64,000 nucleotides of DNA from Taudactylus pleione (lineage: Eukaryota > Chordata > Amphibia > Anura > Myobatrachidae), in assembly GCA_031769625.1 (NCBI GenBank), contig JAUIMM010000015.1, forward strand, positions 24,423,001 through 24,487,000, in the 5' to 3' direction. The first letter of the stretch is position 1. Each line of letters begins with the position of its first letter. The position numbers and the translations under genes are program-made. Shown one piece after another: positions 21,532 to 33,744 of this stretch. The notes under the pieces are model-generated. The model had not been told where the DNA came from and searched no databases. It saw only the letters and a program-made list of their open reading frames with translations.

Positions 21532-22683
21532 GTCACCTGTGCTCAAGCATGTATATACTGCTTGCACTAATTTTTGAGCTACATGTATCTGACACTTGCT
21601 TCAATCAAGGGCAAATGCGTGCAAGTGCAGAGCAGTAGGGGGTGCAGACATGAGTTGTGCATACCTCTTTGAGATACTTCTTATTTTTTAATACATTTGT
21701 ACTTTAATCATGTTCCATACCAAATGTAAACTCTGCCTCTATGAAAGATAGGTGCAGTGTGTGTGTGTTCATGATGATCGCTGCATATTTTACTCCTGTT
21801 GCATCAACATTTATTTAAGGTTACTAGTATCTTAAGATATTTGTACCTCAAAATACAGATACTGTAAATGTGCAGACACTTCTCTTGATACGCATTGAGT
21901 TTGTCCTCATCCGGGAGATTTTCAGTTCCTCTGAACAGCAGCGAGCACAAAATTTTGACATGTGGATTTTAAGTCAGGCAGTGCAAATGCATGTTCTGTG
22001 CAAGGATTGGCTAGAAGCAATTGTTATATTTTTAACAGTACATAAGGATTCCAGTGCTTGCCTGTAATTGAGTATATTTTTCACAGCTACTGAGAATTGA
22101 TGAAACTTAAGAATACATGAAAACTTCATACTAGCTAGAGGCAATTTTCAAAGTAAGAAATACTTCAAGAGGGTATATTTACAAAGCAGCTGCTTTTCAA
22201 AGTCACCGTTTTGTCCATGTGATTTAAGGTGCGTTTTGCAAATAATATTATTGCCATTTTAAGTCCTGCTGTTTGTAAATTTCTCCTCTTTAGTGCTGTG
22301 AGCCTTGATTGATCCAAGTGTTCCTGCATTTCTGAACATATTGAACAAGATGGCAGTTCTTGCACAGATGCAGAAGTTTATCCTCGATGATAGAAGTAGC
22401 TGGGATGAGTGAGGCTGCTTTAAAATAGATAATACAGTAAGTAAGAACTGGCATTTTTGCAGAAATTTGGTAAAATGAAAATTCTATTTGCAAAGAGAGA
22501 TTACTGAAATTAGATGAAAATGGAGAAATGATGCATTTTTTATTAGCATTTTAGGGGCCTTCTTCATCTAACAAACTTGTTTTTGCTTCATGTGTGAGGA
22601 TAGGTCTCTATGGAGCACAAGCCAGTAATATGGATAAACTAAGCATTAGTTTAGAAGAAAACCTGAAAATTGTAATTTTATAA
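21532..22683. other. Mostly unique sequence
   Basis: AT-rich, with no recognised coding sequence or element ends. Confidence 0.35.
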
Positions 22684-22989
22684 ATGTGTGGCACTATGCT
22701 CTTCATGTTCGCTCCTCTGTCCTTAATTTTCTCTATTGTGGTTCTTCATTGTCTGTTTGCATGTCCTTCCCAAAACATTTGTAATCTCTCACCCCATTTT
22801 TCTAATATAATCCTTTATTGTACAAAGACTAGTGCTTGGTCAACATCTTTGAGTCCCATGCAAAGTGTCTGTATTTATGGGAAGCTGCAGAAACCTGATT
22901 TACTACCTTACACTAGAGTGAGATTACCCTGGTCTGAGCCTAGGGTTGCAAAAGAAGTGAGAAGATGGCTTAACTGCAGGTTCCACCCA

Positions 22990-23417
22990 TACCATCTATT
23001 CCCTCACCTCTTCAGGATATCACACTAATCTTATTGTCATTAGATTGTGCCATAAGCAGGGCCCTCCTCCCATCTGTTCTCTTTACCTACTTTTCTTGCA
23101 CACCAGCTACACTTTACACGTCCTCCTTGGGCTCTCTGCCCCTGAACGCCACTCCTCTGTTTTTGTTTCTTCAGATGACCTAGACCCATTATCTGCATCC
23201 AAATTAATAGGTGCAAGGGTCAGCTTACACTGAATATTTCTATTGCACTCCTTGCATCAGTGACTGTGTTGAGATTTGTAGGGCTATTGTCTACTGTATT
23301 GTACTGTACTCTTTTACCCTGTCCTGTCTTACTGTTTTGCCCTCTTTATGGCACTGCAGACCACTTGTGGCACCCTATAAATAAAGCAGATTATATTCTT
23401 CTTATTATTATTAGTAC

Positions 23418-23456
<39 letters not shown>

Positions 23457-23460
23457 CTGT
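22990..23460 (+). mobile_element. LINE 3' tail (CR1/L2-like) ending in an ATT repeat
   Basis: AAGCAGGGCCCTC, then TGGCACTGCAGACCACTTGTGG and CACCCTATAAATAAA followed by TTATTATTATT (23400-23456). This is the layout of L2-type 3' ends: the phrase mirrors the 3' end of the LINE at 30187-33110, which has AAGCAGGGCCCTCT and a tail with AATAAATAAT. Only the 3' end is present. Confidence 0.6.
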
Positions 23461-24090
23461 CTTCACCTTCAAGTGCTGTTGTTTCTGCACTGGAAGAGCT
23501 ACTGTGTACTATGTTCCTGAATAATTTGAAACCTAGCTATATGCAGAATGTTGTACTGTACATACTGTACACATACTAGAACACTGTGACTCACCTACAG
23601 TATCTGGGTTTGAATCCTGCTACTGTCCTTGGGTCTCATGTGACAGAAGCTAACTAGTAACGAGTACATTTGTGGTAAAAGTGTATGTTTAATAATTAAC
23701 ATATCCATTAATACGCAAAATCCACTGAATGTCCATACCATGAAATGTAGTCATCTTAAAGTGCTGCTATTGTAGTGACATTTTTACCTTGTGAGGCATG
23801 GCTGACTGCAGACCACAATAAATGGTGGTGTGTGTATAAATATAATATTAAGGCGTATTACTGTGGTAGCAGTTTTATCATTGTAAAACACATCTACATA
23901 CTGTATAGGGAAAGAGACAGGCTATAAAGTAGATATAGTTATGTCCATCATTTGTCACTGTATTCCATTTTTTAGCAAGAGAGAAGTGGTCAACAAGGAA
24001 GTTAAAGGGGATAAAATGGGGAAGTATTTATAGGATCGAAAGTCACTGTGTCAGCAGTGTCTATATTGATCCTGGAATACAGGCAGCAGT
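23461..24090. other. Unique sequence
   Basis: No repeats or genes recognised. Confidence 0.35.
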
Positions 24091-24099
24091 GTGTCCATA

Positions 24100-24260
24100 A
24101 AGTTAACATCCTAGCCCACTGCTCCTTGCACCTTCCGCACTGTCTACCCCATCTCTGCTCTCACAAGCAGGGCCCTCTTCCCTCATGTGCTTCTCCATTC
24201 CCTTACTTATACCATCAAATACTCCCTACAACTGCACCTAACTGCATTTTCTTTTTCCTC
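24100..24260 (+). mobile_element. LINE 3' region fragment (L2-like)
   Basis: Contains CTCACAAGCAGGGCCCTCTT followed by CATGTGCTTCTCCATTCCCT, matching the untranslated 3' region of the LINE at 30187-33110 read on its own strand. No coding part. Confidence 0.5.
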
Positions 24261-24349
24261 CCTGCTGCTTATTTGAGTGTTATTATCATGGATACAACAA
24301 TTACAATTGAACAGCTAAAGTGCAGAATTTCCAGTCATTAAAAGTAGAA

Positions 24350-26150
24350 AAATAAATTGGGTTCGCCCGATATGCCATAATATAGACAAAATAAAATGCA
24401 AGTGCACACATAATTCAACTATCAGTATTCTTGGTGCTTAGTGTGTGCACCTGCATTTTTTTTTTCCTGCATGGAACTACAAGTATCAGCATGGTTGCAC
24501 TTTGTCTTACGTTTAAAATTTGGGTGAGCCATCCAGGTCCTACCCCACACCTCATCTTATCATAATATAGATCAGGCTTTAAAGACTTTATAAACATTTT
24601 TTTTCCATCTAAATGTCTTCATTAAGTATAAACATATATTATGTTCTAACCACAAAAACTATTTACAGACACCAGTAAAGGAAAAGAAAATAAAACATTC
24701 ACAAGACTTCGTTCTCAATCATATTTACATACAGTAGGTAATCATGCTTGTTAAAATAAAGAGAAACGTTAACAGGAGACGTCGCTTTAAGAAGTAATTG
24801 GTTTTCGTTCCAAGTCTGTTTTTGTTTTTCAATTTCGGGCAAAAGGTCAAGTTCATGGCAAATTTTGCCCTGCACAATAAAGGACTTAATAGTACTGGAA
24901 GCAGAAGGGAGGAGGATTAAGGGAGTAACCTTTAAGCTCTAGAAACCAATGCTTAAATATTTGTGGGGTAACCCAAGACTTCACCACTCAGACCACATAT
25001 GAGACTGATGACCTCTCTCAGCAACGGTTCAAATATAAAAATAAAGAAGAATTTCCCCAAAATATAGTGCTCAAAAACACCATATGCAAGCATTGGAAAA
25101 CAATAAAACAATTGTGTAATAATATGTAGATGGTTATTTCTCTTATTTGATACTCAAACCAGCATGAGTCAAATATCTTCATTACAAAATACAAAAAAGG
25201 GAGTGCTCAAGGGGGTAAATGTAATAGCTTGCGACTTGCAGGTATCGATGTGATCCCTGTGAATCTGCCTGATGTTTTAAAGTGGCAGTCATTTCAAAAG
25301 TAAAATCAACATTGTTTTGGCTTTTAAACGAGTATAACTTTAAAACATCGGGCAGACTAACCAGAATCTTGCTGATGCCTGCAAGTCACGGACTATCACA
25401 TTTCCCCCTATGGTGTAGTGATTTCAAACTAATTGAATTAATAGATTTTCCTTCATACAGTACTTTGAATAAATGATAATGGAGTTATCTGAATGTATTT
25501 CTCCAAAAATGTACTGTTATTATACCTTGCTGATTGACCATAATTTCTTTCTCACCTTTTAGGTGATACCCTAGCGCTAACCTTCTCTGCCATGATCTGT
25601 ATTTATGTTTAAAATCCTTTTAGTACATATATGTTAATATAAAATATATGTATTTGTACTGTAACTATTACTTTTGTCTTAAATCTTAAAGATATATATA
25701 CAAAACAGCAGTAATGTGCGCTGTATTATAATGAAAATTACTACACACTACATTTTGAAAAAAACAATCTCATTTATTTAAATGTTGCAATTAAAAAGGG
25801 GAAATGCACGATGTTCAAAAGGCAGTATAATATCTATCAATTATTTAATGCTTGTTGCAATTCCTGAACGTTTAAGCCAGCCACAATGTAGTGATTAACT
25901 TGAATTAAAAAGACACGGTGGACATACAGGAGGAGGGGGTGAGTGAGAGGTAATGTGCTGACACGGGACTTTATGACAGACTGTGTTTCATGTGGGGATA
26001 AGATTGGAAAAAGAAAAAGAAAACATTTTGTAGGAAGGGAAAAAAATGATTGAAAATTCAAAAATTGAAAGTCCCGTATAATTTCTGTCTGACCTTCAAA
26101 CCCTTATCTCCATACAGCAACAACAAAAAATGGAGAAGGGCAATATTATT
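24350..26150. other. AT-rich unique sequence
   Basis: No frame of note. A short inverted pair, AACATCGGGCAGACTAACCA at about 25343 against CTGCCTGATGTTTTAAAG at about 25266, suggests a small decayed MITE. Confidence 0.35.
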
Positions 26151-26169
26151 CGTAAGTGTCCTTAGCAAT

Positions 26170-26620
26170 GAAAAAGAATACGGGCTCACCGGGGATTCAA
26201 TCCAGGAGTGATCCACGGTGTGATCTGTTGGCCAGCTTTCTAGATGGTGTATTGGTTTGTGCAGCGGTGTCAGCGTTATCTGTAGGTCTCATTCTTGGGT
26301 ACTTACCACGTCCTCAATAGTGTGGGCTCGATGTTCAGTACTTGGGATTGGCAGTGTGGAACTTGTTGTGGTTTGCTTCACTGTGCAGCGGCTGCCATCA
26401 CTAGACGCAGTGTGGATAGTGCACCTGTGTTTTTCCGTGCTGTCAGTTGGAAGCCTGTTATATGTGATGGGTTCTTTCAGCACCAGCTGATGTAGGTGGT
26501 TGGTTCAAAGTAACTGTGGTGGCCTGCTCATCCCAACGCGTTTCGGCCTTGTTCTGGATGACACATTTTCCAGTTCACCTAGCAGGTGCCTACTTAAGTA
26601 TACAGTATAAGTGAGAGTAC
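26170..26620. repeat. Repeat remnant with CCAACGCGTTTCGGCC motif
   Basis: Includes ATCCCAACGCGTTTCGGCCT at about 26531. Related CGAAACGTGTTGG motifs occur at 41290, 42555 and 59975. The surrounding sequence suggests an old interspersed repeat, but I found no ends or protein. Confidence 0.3.
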
Positions 26621-27169
26621 ACAGCCTTCTATCACTGAGTGACCATAATAAGCAATTCTGAATGGACTGGTTCCTAAGGAGGAATAAATTGGTCACATAT
26701 GTGATAAATGTTTAGAAACTTATATAACATTTATTATGGAGGGCAATCTATTGATTCATTTAATTTGGATTGAAATCACTATACAATGGGTCTAATTGAG
26801 AGTCGCATGCTATTCCGATATTTTCGCAGTTGATTAATTATCGGCTGTCTGATCATGCATCAAAGTCCACTACTGTAGTTGCAACTTTTTATTCGTAGAG
26901 TGATTGACAATTAAGAGCCATTTGGCGGCACAGATATATTGCCATCATTTTCAGTATGTGTCGCTGCCTGCGTTTGAGATCACATTGCTCCGGCATCTCA
27001 GTTCAGGTGGCCATTATATGTGACAATAGAGTCATTTGGGAGGCCAATTATTTAAGGATATGCGGTTGCATATTAGTAAAGAGTTGCTTGAATATGCAAT
27101 GGTGCCTGTGGGTGTCTCAAAACAAATCCTGTTGTCTGCAACATTGGCATATTTTCGCATATACTCTGT

Positions 27170-27650
27170 GTATGGGATGTAGTCTGCATCCCGGCATTCG
27201 GGATGCTGATGGTCTAAATACCGGCGACAAAATCCCGACAGGTCAGGATCCTGGCACCAGTATCCCGACCGTCGGCATCCTGAAGGTAAGTGTTAGGGGG
27301 GAGGTTAGGGTTAGGTAGCTGGGTTAGGGTTAGGCATTAGGGGGTGGGTTAGGGTTAGGCACTGGGGAGGTAGTGTTAGGATTAGGGTGCAGGGAGAGGG
27401 TGTTAGGTTTAGGCACTATGGGGGAAGGTTGAGTTTAGGCACCCAGGAGGGGGTGTTAGGTTTAGGGTGCAGGAAGGGGGAGGTTAGCTTAGGCACTAGG
27501 GGTGATGTTAGAGTTAGGGTAGGGGTTGGGAAAATAGTTAACATGCGTTCCTATGGGTGTCAGGATTCTAGCTGTTGGGATGCAACTGTCGGTATTCTGA
27601 CTAGTGGCATCCTGACAGCCGAGTTTTCATACCCAACCCCTGTGTACACA
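27170..27650. mobile_element. MITE-like inverted repeat filled with GGTTAGG repeats
   Basis: The outer parts contain CATCCCGGCATTCGGGATGC and GTCGGCATCCTG on the left, and GTCGGTATTCTGAC and GGCATCCTGACAGCCGAG on the right, related by inversion. The centre (27290-27525) is many short variants of GGTTAGGGTTAGGCACT and GGGGG. Ends are approximate and no target duplication was found. Confidence 0.5.
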
Positions 27651-27754
27651 GTAGCTACTGCAATAGTGTACTATTCTGAATCAAGCACAATTAACTCTTT
27701 GGGAAACTCTGTAAAACAGCCCATTAATAGAGTATACAGAAGGAGGCACTAGGA

Positions 27755-28618
27755 TTAAATAGATACAGTACATGGCAGGTTCAATCAAATTAACGAGTCA
27801 ATGAGATAGCAAATTGTCATCAGGGATACAAAATAACATTAAACAGCATTTATTCCTTATAGCCCAAGAAACACTGTGTGGAGCCAATGTTTGGAACTGC
27901 AGAGATGTGCAGATACTGTAACTGATGTTATTACCCAGTGCCCATCACCATAGTAACCAGTACACAGACCAAAACAACTACTGAAGCAGGGTGTTTCTAT
28001 CAGTGGATTTAGGTAGTAGAGATCGTATCACCTGTAATAGAAATCTGCACATGCAGAAAATTTACAGATACAGGATCTTTACAATATGATAATTTAATGA
28101 GGCTAGATGAAGCATTATGCATCTCAATGACAAACAAATTGTTCAATAGTCCCCGTCCAAATCAAAAATAAGTAATCTATGTATCTGGTATAGAAAAAAA
28201 ATCCTATCCAATAAATCAGTAATCAAGCAGACAAATTCCTGTTCCGCTATAAACATAAAGGTGTTGGCATACAATGGGACCACACTGGACCTTATCGCAT
28301 AATCAGACACCAATAAATAGAATTTATCATATTAAAGAAATAAATTATGTGTAAGAACAATAATCTCTCGTCAGTCATCGGACAGAGATGTATACTTCCC
28401 ATTGTCTTAGGGCCCTGAAGCTTGGAACAACTTAAAAAAAAAAAAAAAAGCTTTCAAATTTGAGTTTTCAAATGCAATATGAATCCAAACAGCAGCAGGC
28501 CAATACAGGTGATTCAAGCCAGAGTAACAGCCTGTAGAAAAATAATAAAATACAAACTTCTCCAACCAGCAAGTCACAGGCCTCAGGCTAGATAGATAAA
28601 TGTAGATGGAGTAATAGT
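27755..28618. other. Unique sequence with a poly-A run
   Basis: Nothing recognised except a run of A at about 28433-28448. Confidence 0.35.
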
Positions 28619-28626
28619 CTTTATAC

Positions 28627-28800
28627 CAGGGATGGGGAACCTCAGGCCCAAGGGCCGTATAAGGTCCACAGGATCATTTGGTCTTGCCCTCGGAGCTTCT
28701 TCCTGCTAGCCTCACATGGATGGGCATGGCCTGTACTGGGCTTGCGAATAATGTTATATAATCAAAATGGCCCTCAGCAGAAAAAGGTTCCCCATCCCTG
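28627..28800. mobile_element. Short hAT-type MITE, CAGGGATGGGGAACCT ends
   Basis: CAGGGATGGGGAACCT at the left is the complement of AGGTTCCCCATCCCTG at the right. The flanks CTTTATAC (28619-28626) and CTTTGTAT (28801-28808) agree at 6 of 8. Such CAGGGxTGGGxAACC ends are known from Charlie-type hAT elements. 174 bp, non-coding. Confidence 0.8.
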
Positions 28801-29039
28801 CTTTGTATCAATACAAAGAGGTGGGCAAAACCCATAATAAAAAGTTTTGCCCAAAGGAATTGTCTTTGTCCCACCCACCCTTATATTGTATACAATAAAA
28901 AGGACATGCACTGTTTAACAAACAAGGCACTTTAGCCACAAAAGTGGCAATCCTTGTTGCTAAAGTGCTTGGTTTGTTCAGTCCTCCACAAAATAAAATA
29001 TTTTGATGATTTAGTAAAACCAAGCTAGCTATAGACTTA

Positions 29040-30180
29040 AGGCTAACAGTGTTAATCCTCTTCAATTACAAGATGTCAACATCCTCATCATCACCCTAAT
29101 CACTGTTGTTAATATCATCATCACACAATATTAGCTCATCCCCACTGAAATCCACCATTACATACTCTATTTGTAATTGGTGGCAGCTAGTTTGTACAAA
29201 GGGTTCCAAATTCCTCCCAGAATTCAAAGGGACTGTGTGAGATGCTATTTTTTTACCATTACTATAACATTTTGATGTTTACTATATCAGACAGAGTCAA
29301 GGTAGAGAAGTCAATATATGTGGACATTTCTTTTAAGCCTTAATAAATGTCAAAATATTTTATTGTGGTTTGCTGAGTTGGCTCATCATCATAAGTGAGT
29401 CTCTAGTAAAGGTCAGTTTTTTCCTGGCAGTAGCATTTGCAGGAGAAACTGAATCAGAATATTTCATAGAGTCATGTGCCACTTGAGCTGACAACTTACT
29501 CGGAAACAGTTCTTTGCATCTCTTAAGATTTGTGTCAGTTAGAAACAAAGAAAGAAACTATGTAAGACTTGAACCTAGGATCAAGCATAGTTGCCAAAAT
29601 GCAGTGATCAAATTGCAAACTGTTGTAAACCCTTTGGTCTTGGCAAAGCGAATAAATAACTTGATCTACAAGTACAACATACTTAGTGGAATCATTTAGT
29701 TTAATCTTAATCTTCATCTTCGACTTCTCAAGCTGATTTTCCTGTAGTTTAATTAAGAGTATTACTTGACTCAGGTTGGCACTGTCTGAGCTCACTTCAT
29801 AGGTTACAAATGGATTCAGTAGCTTACATTAAACCGAGAGTATTCTCCAGTGTGCTGCAGTAAGGTAACATGTCCCCCTTATATTGTTTCAGTTGGTGGC
29901 ATGGAAAATTTATTTTTTCTTGCAGCTGCTTCAAAGTTCTATATGCAGTTTGCTGAATATAAAAAAATTCCAGAAATTGTATGGGCCTCAGCCAGCATCA
30001 CCTGCAAGGACTGTAATTATTTAAGAAATTCTAAACCACCAAGTTTATTTTGTTCGTAAAACATGGTACATGTTGAAATTTACCCAGTAGTAATGTTACA
30101 ATGTTACTTGCTGCTGGAGGTGATATACCCAACCAGTGGGCTGTTGCAGTCATGTAATCTTTAGTTTGACCAGTACTACT
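29040..30180 (-). pseudogene. Transposase C-terminal half remnant (copy F)
   Basis: Minus-strand frames match the intact transposase: SSDSANLSQVILLIKLQENQ and CILATMLDPRFKSYIVSFF (about residues 735-812), then TNLKRCKELFPSKLSAQ (about 817-833) and an acidic tail region near 29060-29140. Stops and frame changes interrupt. The residue 500-720 region at 29830-30180 is barely recognisable. Confidence 0.75.
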
Positions 30181-30186
30181 TGTCCA

Positions 30187-33110
30187 CATTATAATTATTT
30201 ATTTATATTTTGCCACAAATGTTCCGCAGCACCTAACAAAGTACATAAACAAGTTGTAAACAAGTGACTTACAGAACAATACAATACAGGACCAGGACAT
30301 GGATAATATATATTGCTACATTAGCGACCATAACACCCAGATAAGCAACAGAGCCTAAGTATTAGGTGCCCTAGTGGTGAGTAAGAAGTAGATGAAACTA
30401 AAGTAGGGAGAAGCACAAGAGGGTAGAGGGCCCTGCTTGTAAGAGCTTACATTCTAAAAGGGAGGGGAAGACAAACAGGGGTGACAAAGATGGGGTAGAA
30501 GGGGAGGTAGGAGCATGTAGCAGGGAGTTAGCTATAAGGCTTTGATGACGTAGTGGGTCTTGAGAGCCCGTTTGAAGGATTGCAAAGAGGTGGAGAGTCT
30601 GATGGGGAGTGTGAAAGAGTTCCAGAGGTGGGGAGCAGTGTGGGCAAAATCTTGGAGTTGGGAGTGGGAGGAAGTAATCAGCTGGCATGTAAGGTGGCAT
30701 GCATTAGTTGAATGAAGAGAGTGGAGAGGAGAGTGAAGGGAGATGAGATCAGAGATGTATATGGGAGAAGATTGGGTCAGGGCTTTATAAGTGAGCATGA
30801 GAACCTTAAATTGGGTTCTAAAAGGGAAGGAGAGTCAGTAGAGGGCTTGTAGGAGAGGGGAGGTAGATGTAGAGCATTTGGAGAGGAAGATAAGCCATGC
30901 AGCAGCATTAAGGATAGACTGGAGAGGAGAGAGATGGGATTTGGGGAGGCCAGATAGGAGGAGGTTACAGTAGTCCAATCTTTAGATGACCATTGAGTGT
31001 ATGAGGGTTTTAGTAGCATCCTGGGTGAGATAGGGTCTGATCTTAGAAATATTTTTGAGATGGAAATGACAGGACTGTGAAAGGTTCTGGATATGTGGTT
31101 TGAAAGAGAGGGATGAGTCCAGGATAATTCCAAGACAGCGCACCTTGGGACTAGATGAGATAGTTATTCCATCAACTGATAAAGAAATAGTGGGAAGTGA
31201 GGTTATGTGGGAGGGTGGGAAGACAATCAGCTCTGTCTTAGACATATTACGTTTAAGAAATTGCTGGGACATCCAGGAAGGGTTAGCAGAGAGACAGTTG
31301 GAGATATTAGTGAGAAGAGAGGGGGAGAGATCAGGGGAGGAAAGGTAGATTTGAGTATCATCAGCATGATAATGGAGGTCAAAAGAGCTGATGAGTTCAC
31401 CTAGAGAGGAAGTATAGAGGAAGAATAGGATAGGTCAAAGAACAGAACCTTGGGGAACATCTACTGTAAGAGGCTGTGGGGGGGAAGAGGAGTCATGAGA
31501 GGAAACTGATAAAGATCAGTCAGAGAGGTAGGACAATAGCCAGGAGAGGACAGTGTCACATAGACCAAGGGAGTGAAGGATATGCAGCAGGAGAGGGTGG
31601 TCCACATTGTCAAAAGCAGCAGAGAGATCAAGGAGAATGAGAAGAGAGTAGTGGCCTTTGGATATGGCAGCAAGGAGGTTGTTGCTGACTTTTGTGAGGG
31701 CAGTTTCAGTGGAGTGGAGAGAATGGAAGCCGGACTGAAAAGGATCAAGGAGGGAGTGTGAGGAAACAAAAGCGGTAAGGCATTTGTAGACAATCTGCTC
31801 AAGAAGTTTGGAGGCAAAAGGGAGGAGAGAGATGGGTCGGTAGTTAGAAAGAAGGTTAGGATCAAGGGTAGGTTTTTTAAGAATGGGGGACACAAGGGCA
31901 TGCTTGAATGCAGAAGGAACAGTGCCTGATGAGAGGGAGAGGTTAATGAGGTGGGCAAGATGGGAGCAGGCAGAAAGAGAGAGGAATCGGATGAGGTGGG
32001 AGGGGATAGGATCAAGGGGGAAGGTGGAAGGGGGGGAGGACCGGATGAGGGCCATGACTTCCTCTCCAGATACAAAGGAGAAGGATGTTAGAGTTGGTAA
32101 AGTTGATGGGGAGGGGTGATCTGGGAATGAGCTGGGGGACTGGTTGGATATGATGTCCTGACATAGGGAATCAATTTTAGATGTAAAGTAGGTAGCAAAG
32201 TCAAGGGCAGAGAGCAAGGAGGGGAGATGAGGAGGGGGTGGGCGAAGGAGGGAGTTGAGAGTGGTGAAGAGATGCTGGGGATTCAAGGACTGAGAGGAGA
32301 TGAGGATCTTGAACCCAACACCACCACCATGGTGACCCCCAGGTCATGGGGTGTGGGAAAAGGTGAAGCCCCCAGAGGAGAGAGCTGCAGGAGAAGTGGT
32401 GTCAGAGGGTAAAATCCAGGTTTAGTAATGGCTAGGAGATTCAGGGAGTTGGAGATGAAAAGGTCATGGGTTGGGACCAGTTTATTACAGACTGACCTGG
32501 CATTCCAGAGGGCACAGGATACAGAGACAAAGTTTGTTGGAGAGATTTGAATGAGATTATCAGGTTTGCTGTAGCGTGGAGGTGAGATTAATTTCTGGGA
32601 CCGAGATGAATAGAGTGTAGTGATGGTGTGGACTCCAGTGCTAGAAGTGGAGCTAGTAGAAGGTGGGCAGGAAGGGAGCTTAATGATATGTGGATGGATG
32701 TGGGGTGAAGTGACATGGAGAGGGGGGTGGGAGAAGGGATTAGCAGTGAGGTAGTAAGACCCCGGTGGAGTATAAGAGAATGAAAGTGGAGTAATGGGAA
32801 AAGATGGGGAGGAAGGTAAACAGAGGAGAGGAGATAAGGGGAAGAGGAAGTGGAGGAGACAAGGGGGAAAGGATAAAGGTGGAAGCAAGGGGCAAAACAA
32901 AAGATTAGGTAGACACTGAATGAAGGTGGGAGTTGAAGAAAACATGGTAATGGTAAGGATGATGTAAATAGGGGAAGAAAAAGCTGAAAGTAGGAATGAA
33001 GAAAGAATGTAAGAGAGTGCAGATTTCCAGAATGCAAGTAAGAGTACAGTGTGGGAAAAGTGAGTCTGTAAAACAAAAATTTATTATTGAGTAAAATAAA
33101 AGTGGAGATT
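30187..33110 (-). mobile_element. CR1/L2-type LINE inserted in hAT copy F
   Basis: Read on the minus strand: a proline/leucine-rich upstream segment, the first part of an endonuclease domain, a reverse transcriptase, and a 3' untranslated region with AAGCAGGGCCCTC and an AATAAATAATTATAA tail at about 30187-30200. The 5' boundary is approximate and target duplications were not resolved. The endonuclease is largely deleted and frames shift, so it is inactive. Confidence 0.85.
30532..32945 (-). pseudogene. L2-like LINE ORF2: partial endonuclease plus reverse transcriptase, broken
   Basis: The minus-strand frame from 32945 reaches an endonuclease start (CALWNARSVCNKL at about 32520), but only about 75 residues of this domain remain before the sequence joins the region before the polymerase. 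The 31516-32286 frame holds reverse transcriptase blocks: [31 protein letters not shown] and [12 protein letters not shown]. The catalytic box lies in another frame near 31347-31366, reading HADDTQ. Downstream, 30982-31272 has the [17 protein letters not shown] block and 30532-30798 the C-terminal LTYKAL and WNSFTLPIR region. Several frameshifts separate these. All are features of L2-clade LINEs. Confidence 0.85.
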
Positions 33111-33744
33111 CGGTGGGAGCAGAAATTAAATAATAAAATAGACAGTGGTTGGAGCTAGATGATATAAGACTTAGAAAAAGAGCTAAGGTAAAAGTACATT
33201 ATTATTATAGAGGTAAACTGACATTAACACAGATACAGTAAATATGCATTAGGATTATATGTAAAGCACAGAGTCAGCACAAATAGTAGCAAGGGAGGCA
33301 CCAGGTTTATGTAGCCACCAGACAGAGAGTTCAGTGATGAAAGTGCAGGTTATGTAGTCCACAGGATCTTGTAGTATGGAGAATGTGAACTGACAATTGT
33401 TCATCCCATTTTGTCCAATTAATGTTTGGGTTGTTGTTTGTTTGTAGATTGGTGGGTCTCCTTCTGTTTTACTTCTGTTTAAAGCTGATATACCGCCAAT
33501 AATCATTTTAAAATATAATTGGCACTTTTAAATTGGGCACTTATAAGATAGGGCAGTCCAGCCAAGGCTATCCAGCCTTCTAATGAACCTTACATAGGAG
33601 ACCTGGCATGTGAAACAACTGATTACTAACTACCCCTAAAACACTCCCACTAATATTGCCAGCAATAAATTACATTAAACAAACAAATAGCACATACCAT
33701 TATGCTAACATCTGGGTCTATATATGTAGAAGCTAACAAAGAAA
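33111..33744. other. Possible LINE 5' region and unresolved sequence
   Basis: Lies between the recognisable LINE and the resumption of hAT copy F. It may be 5' untranslated LINE sequence. No gene or terminal repeat recognised. Confidence 0.35.

Noticed and set aside
27290..27525. Interstitial telomere from chromosome fusion
   Set aside because: The repeats are imperfect and are bounded by inverted arms of a MITE-like element; two other elements in the window show the same layout.
31100..32412. Several plus-strand frames over the LINE
   Set aside because: They are antisense to recognisable reverse transcriptase blocks on the minus strand.
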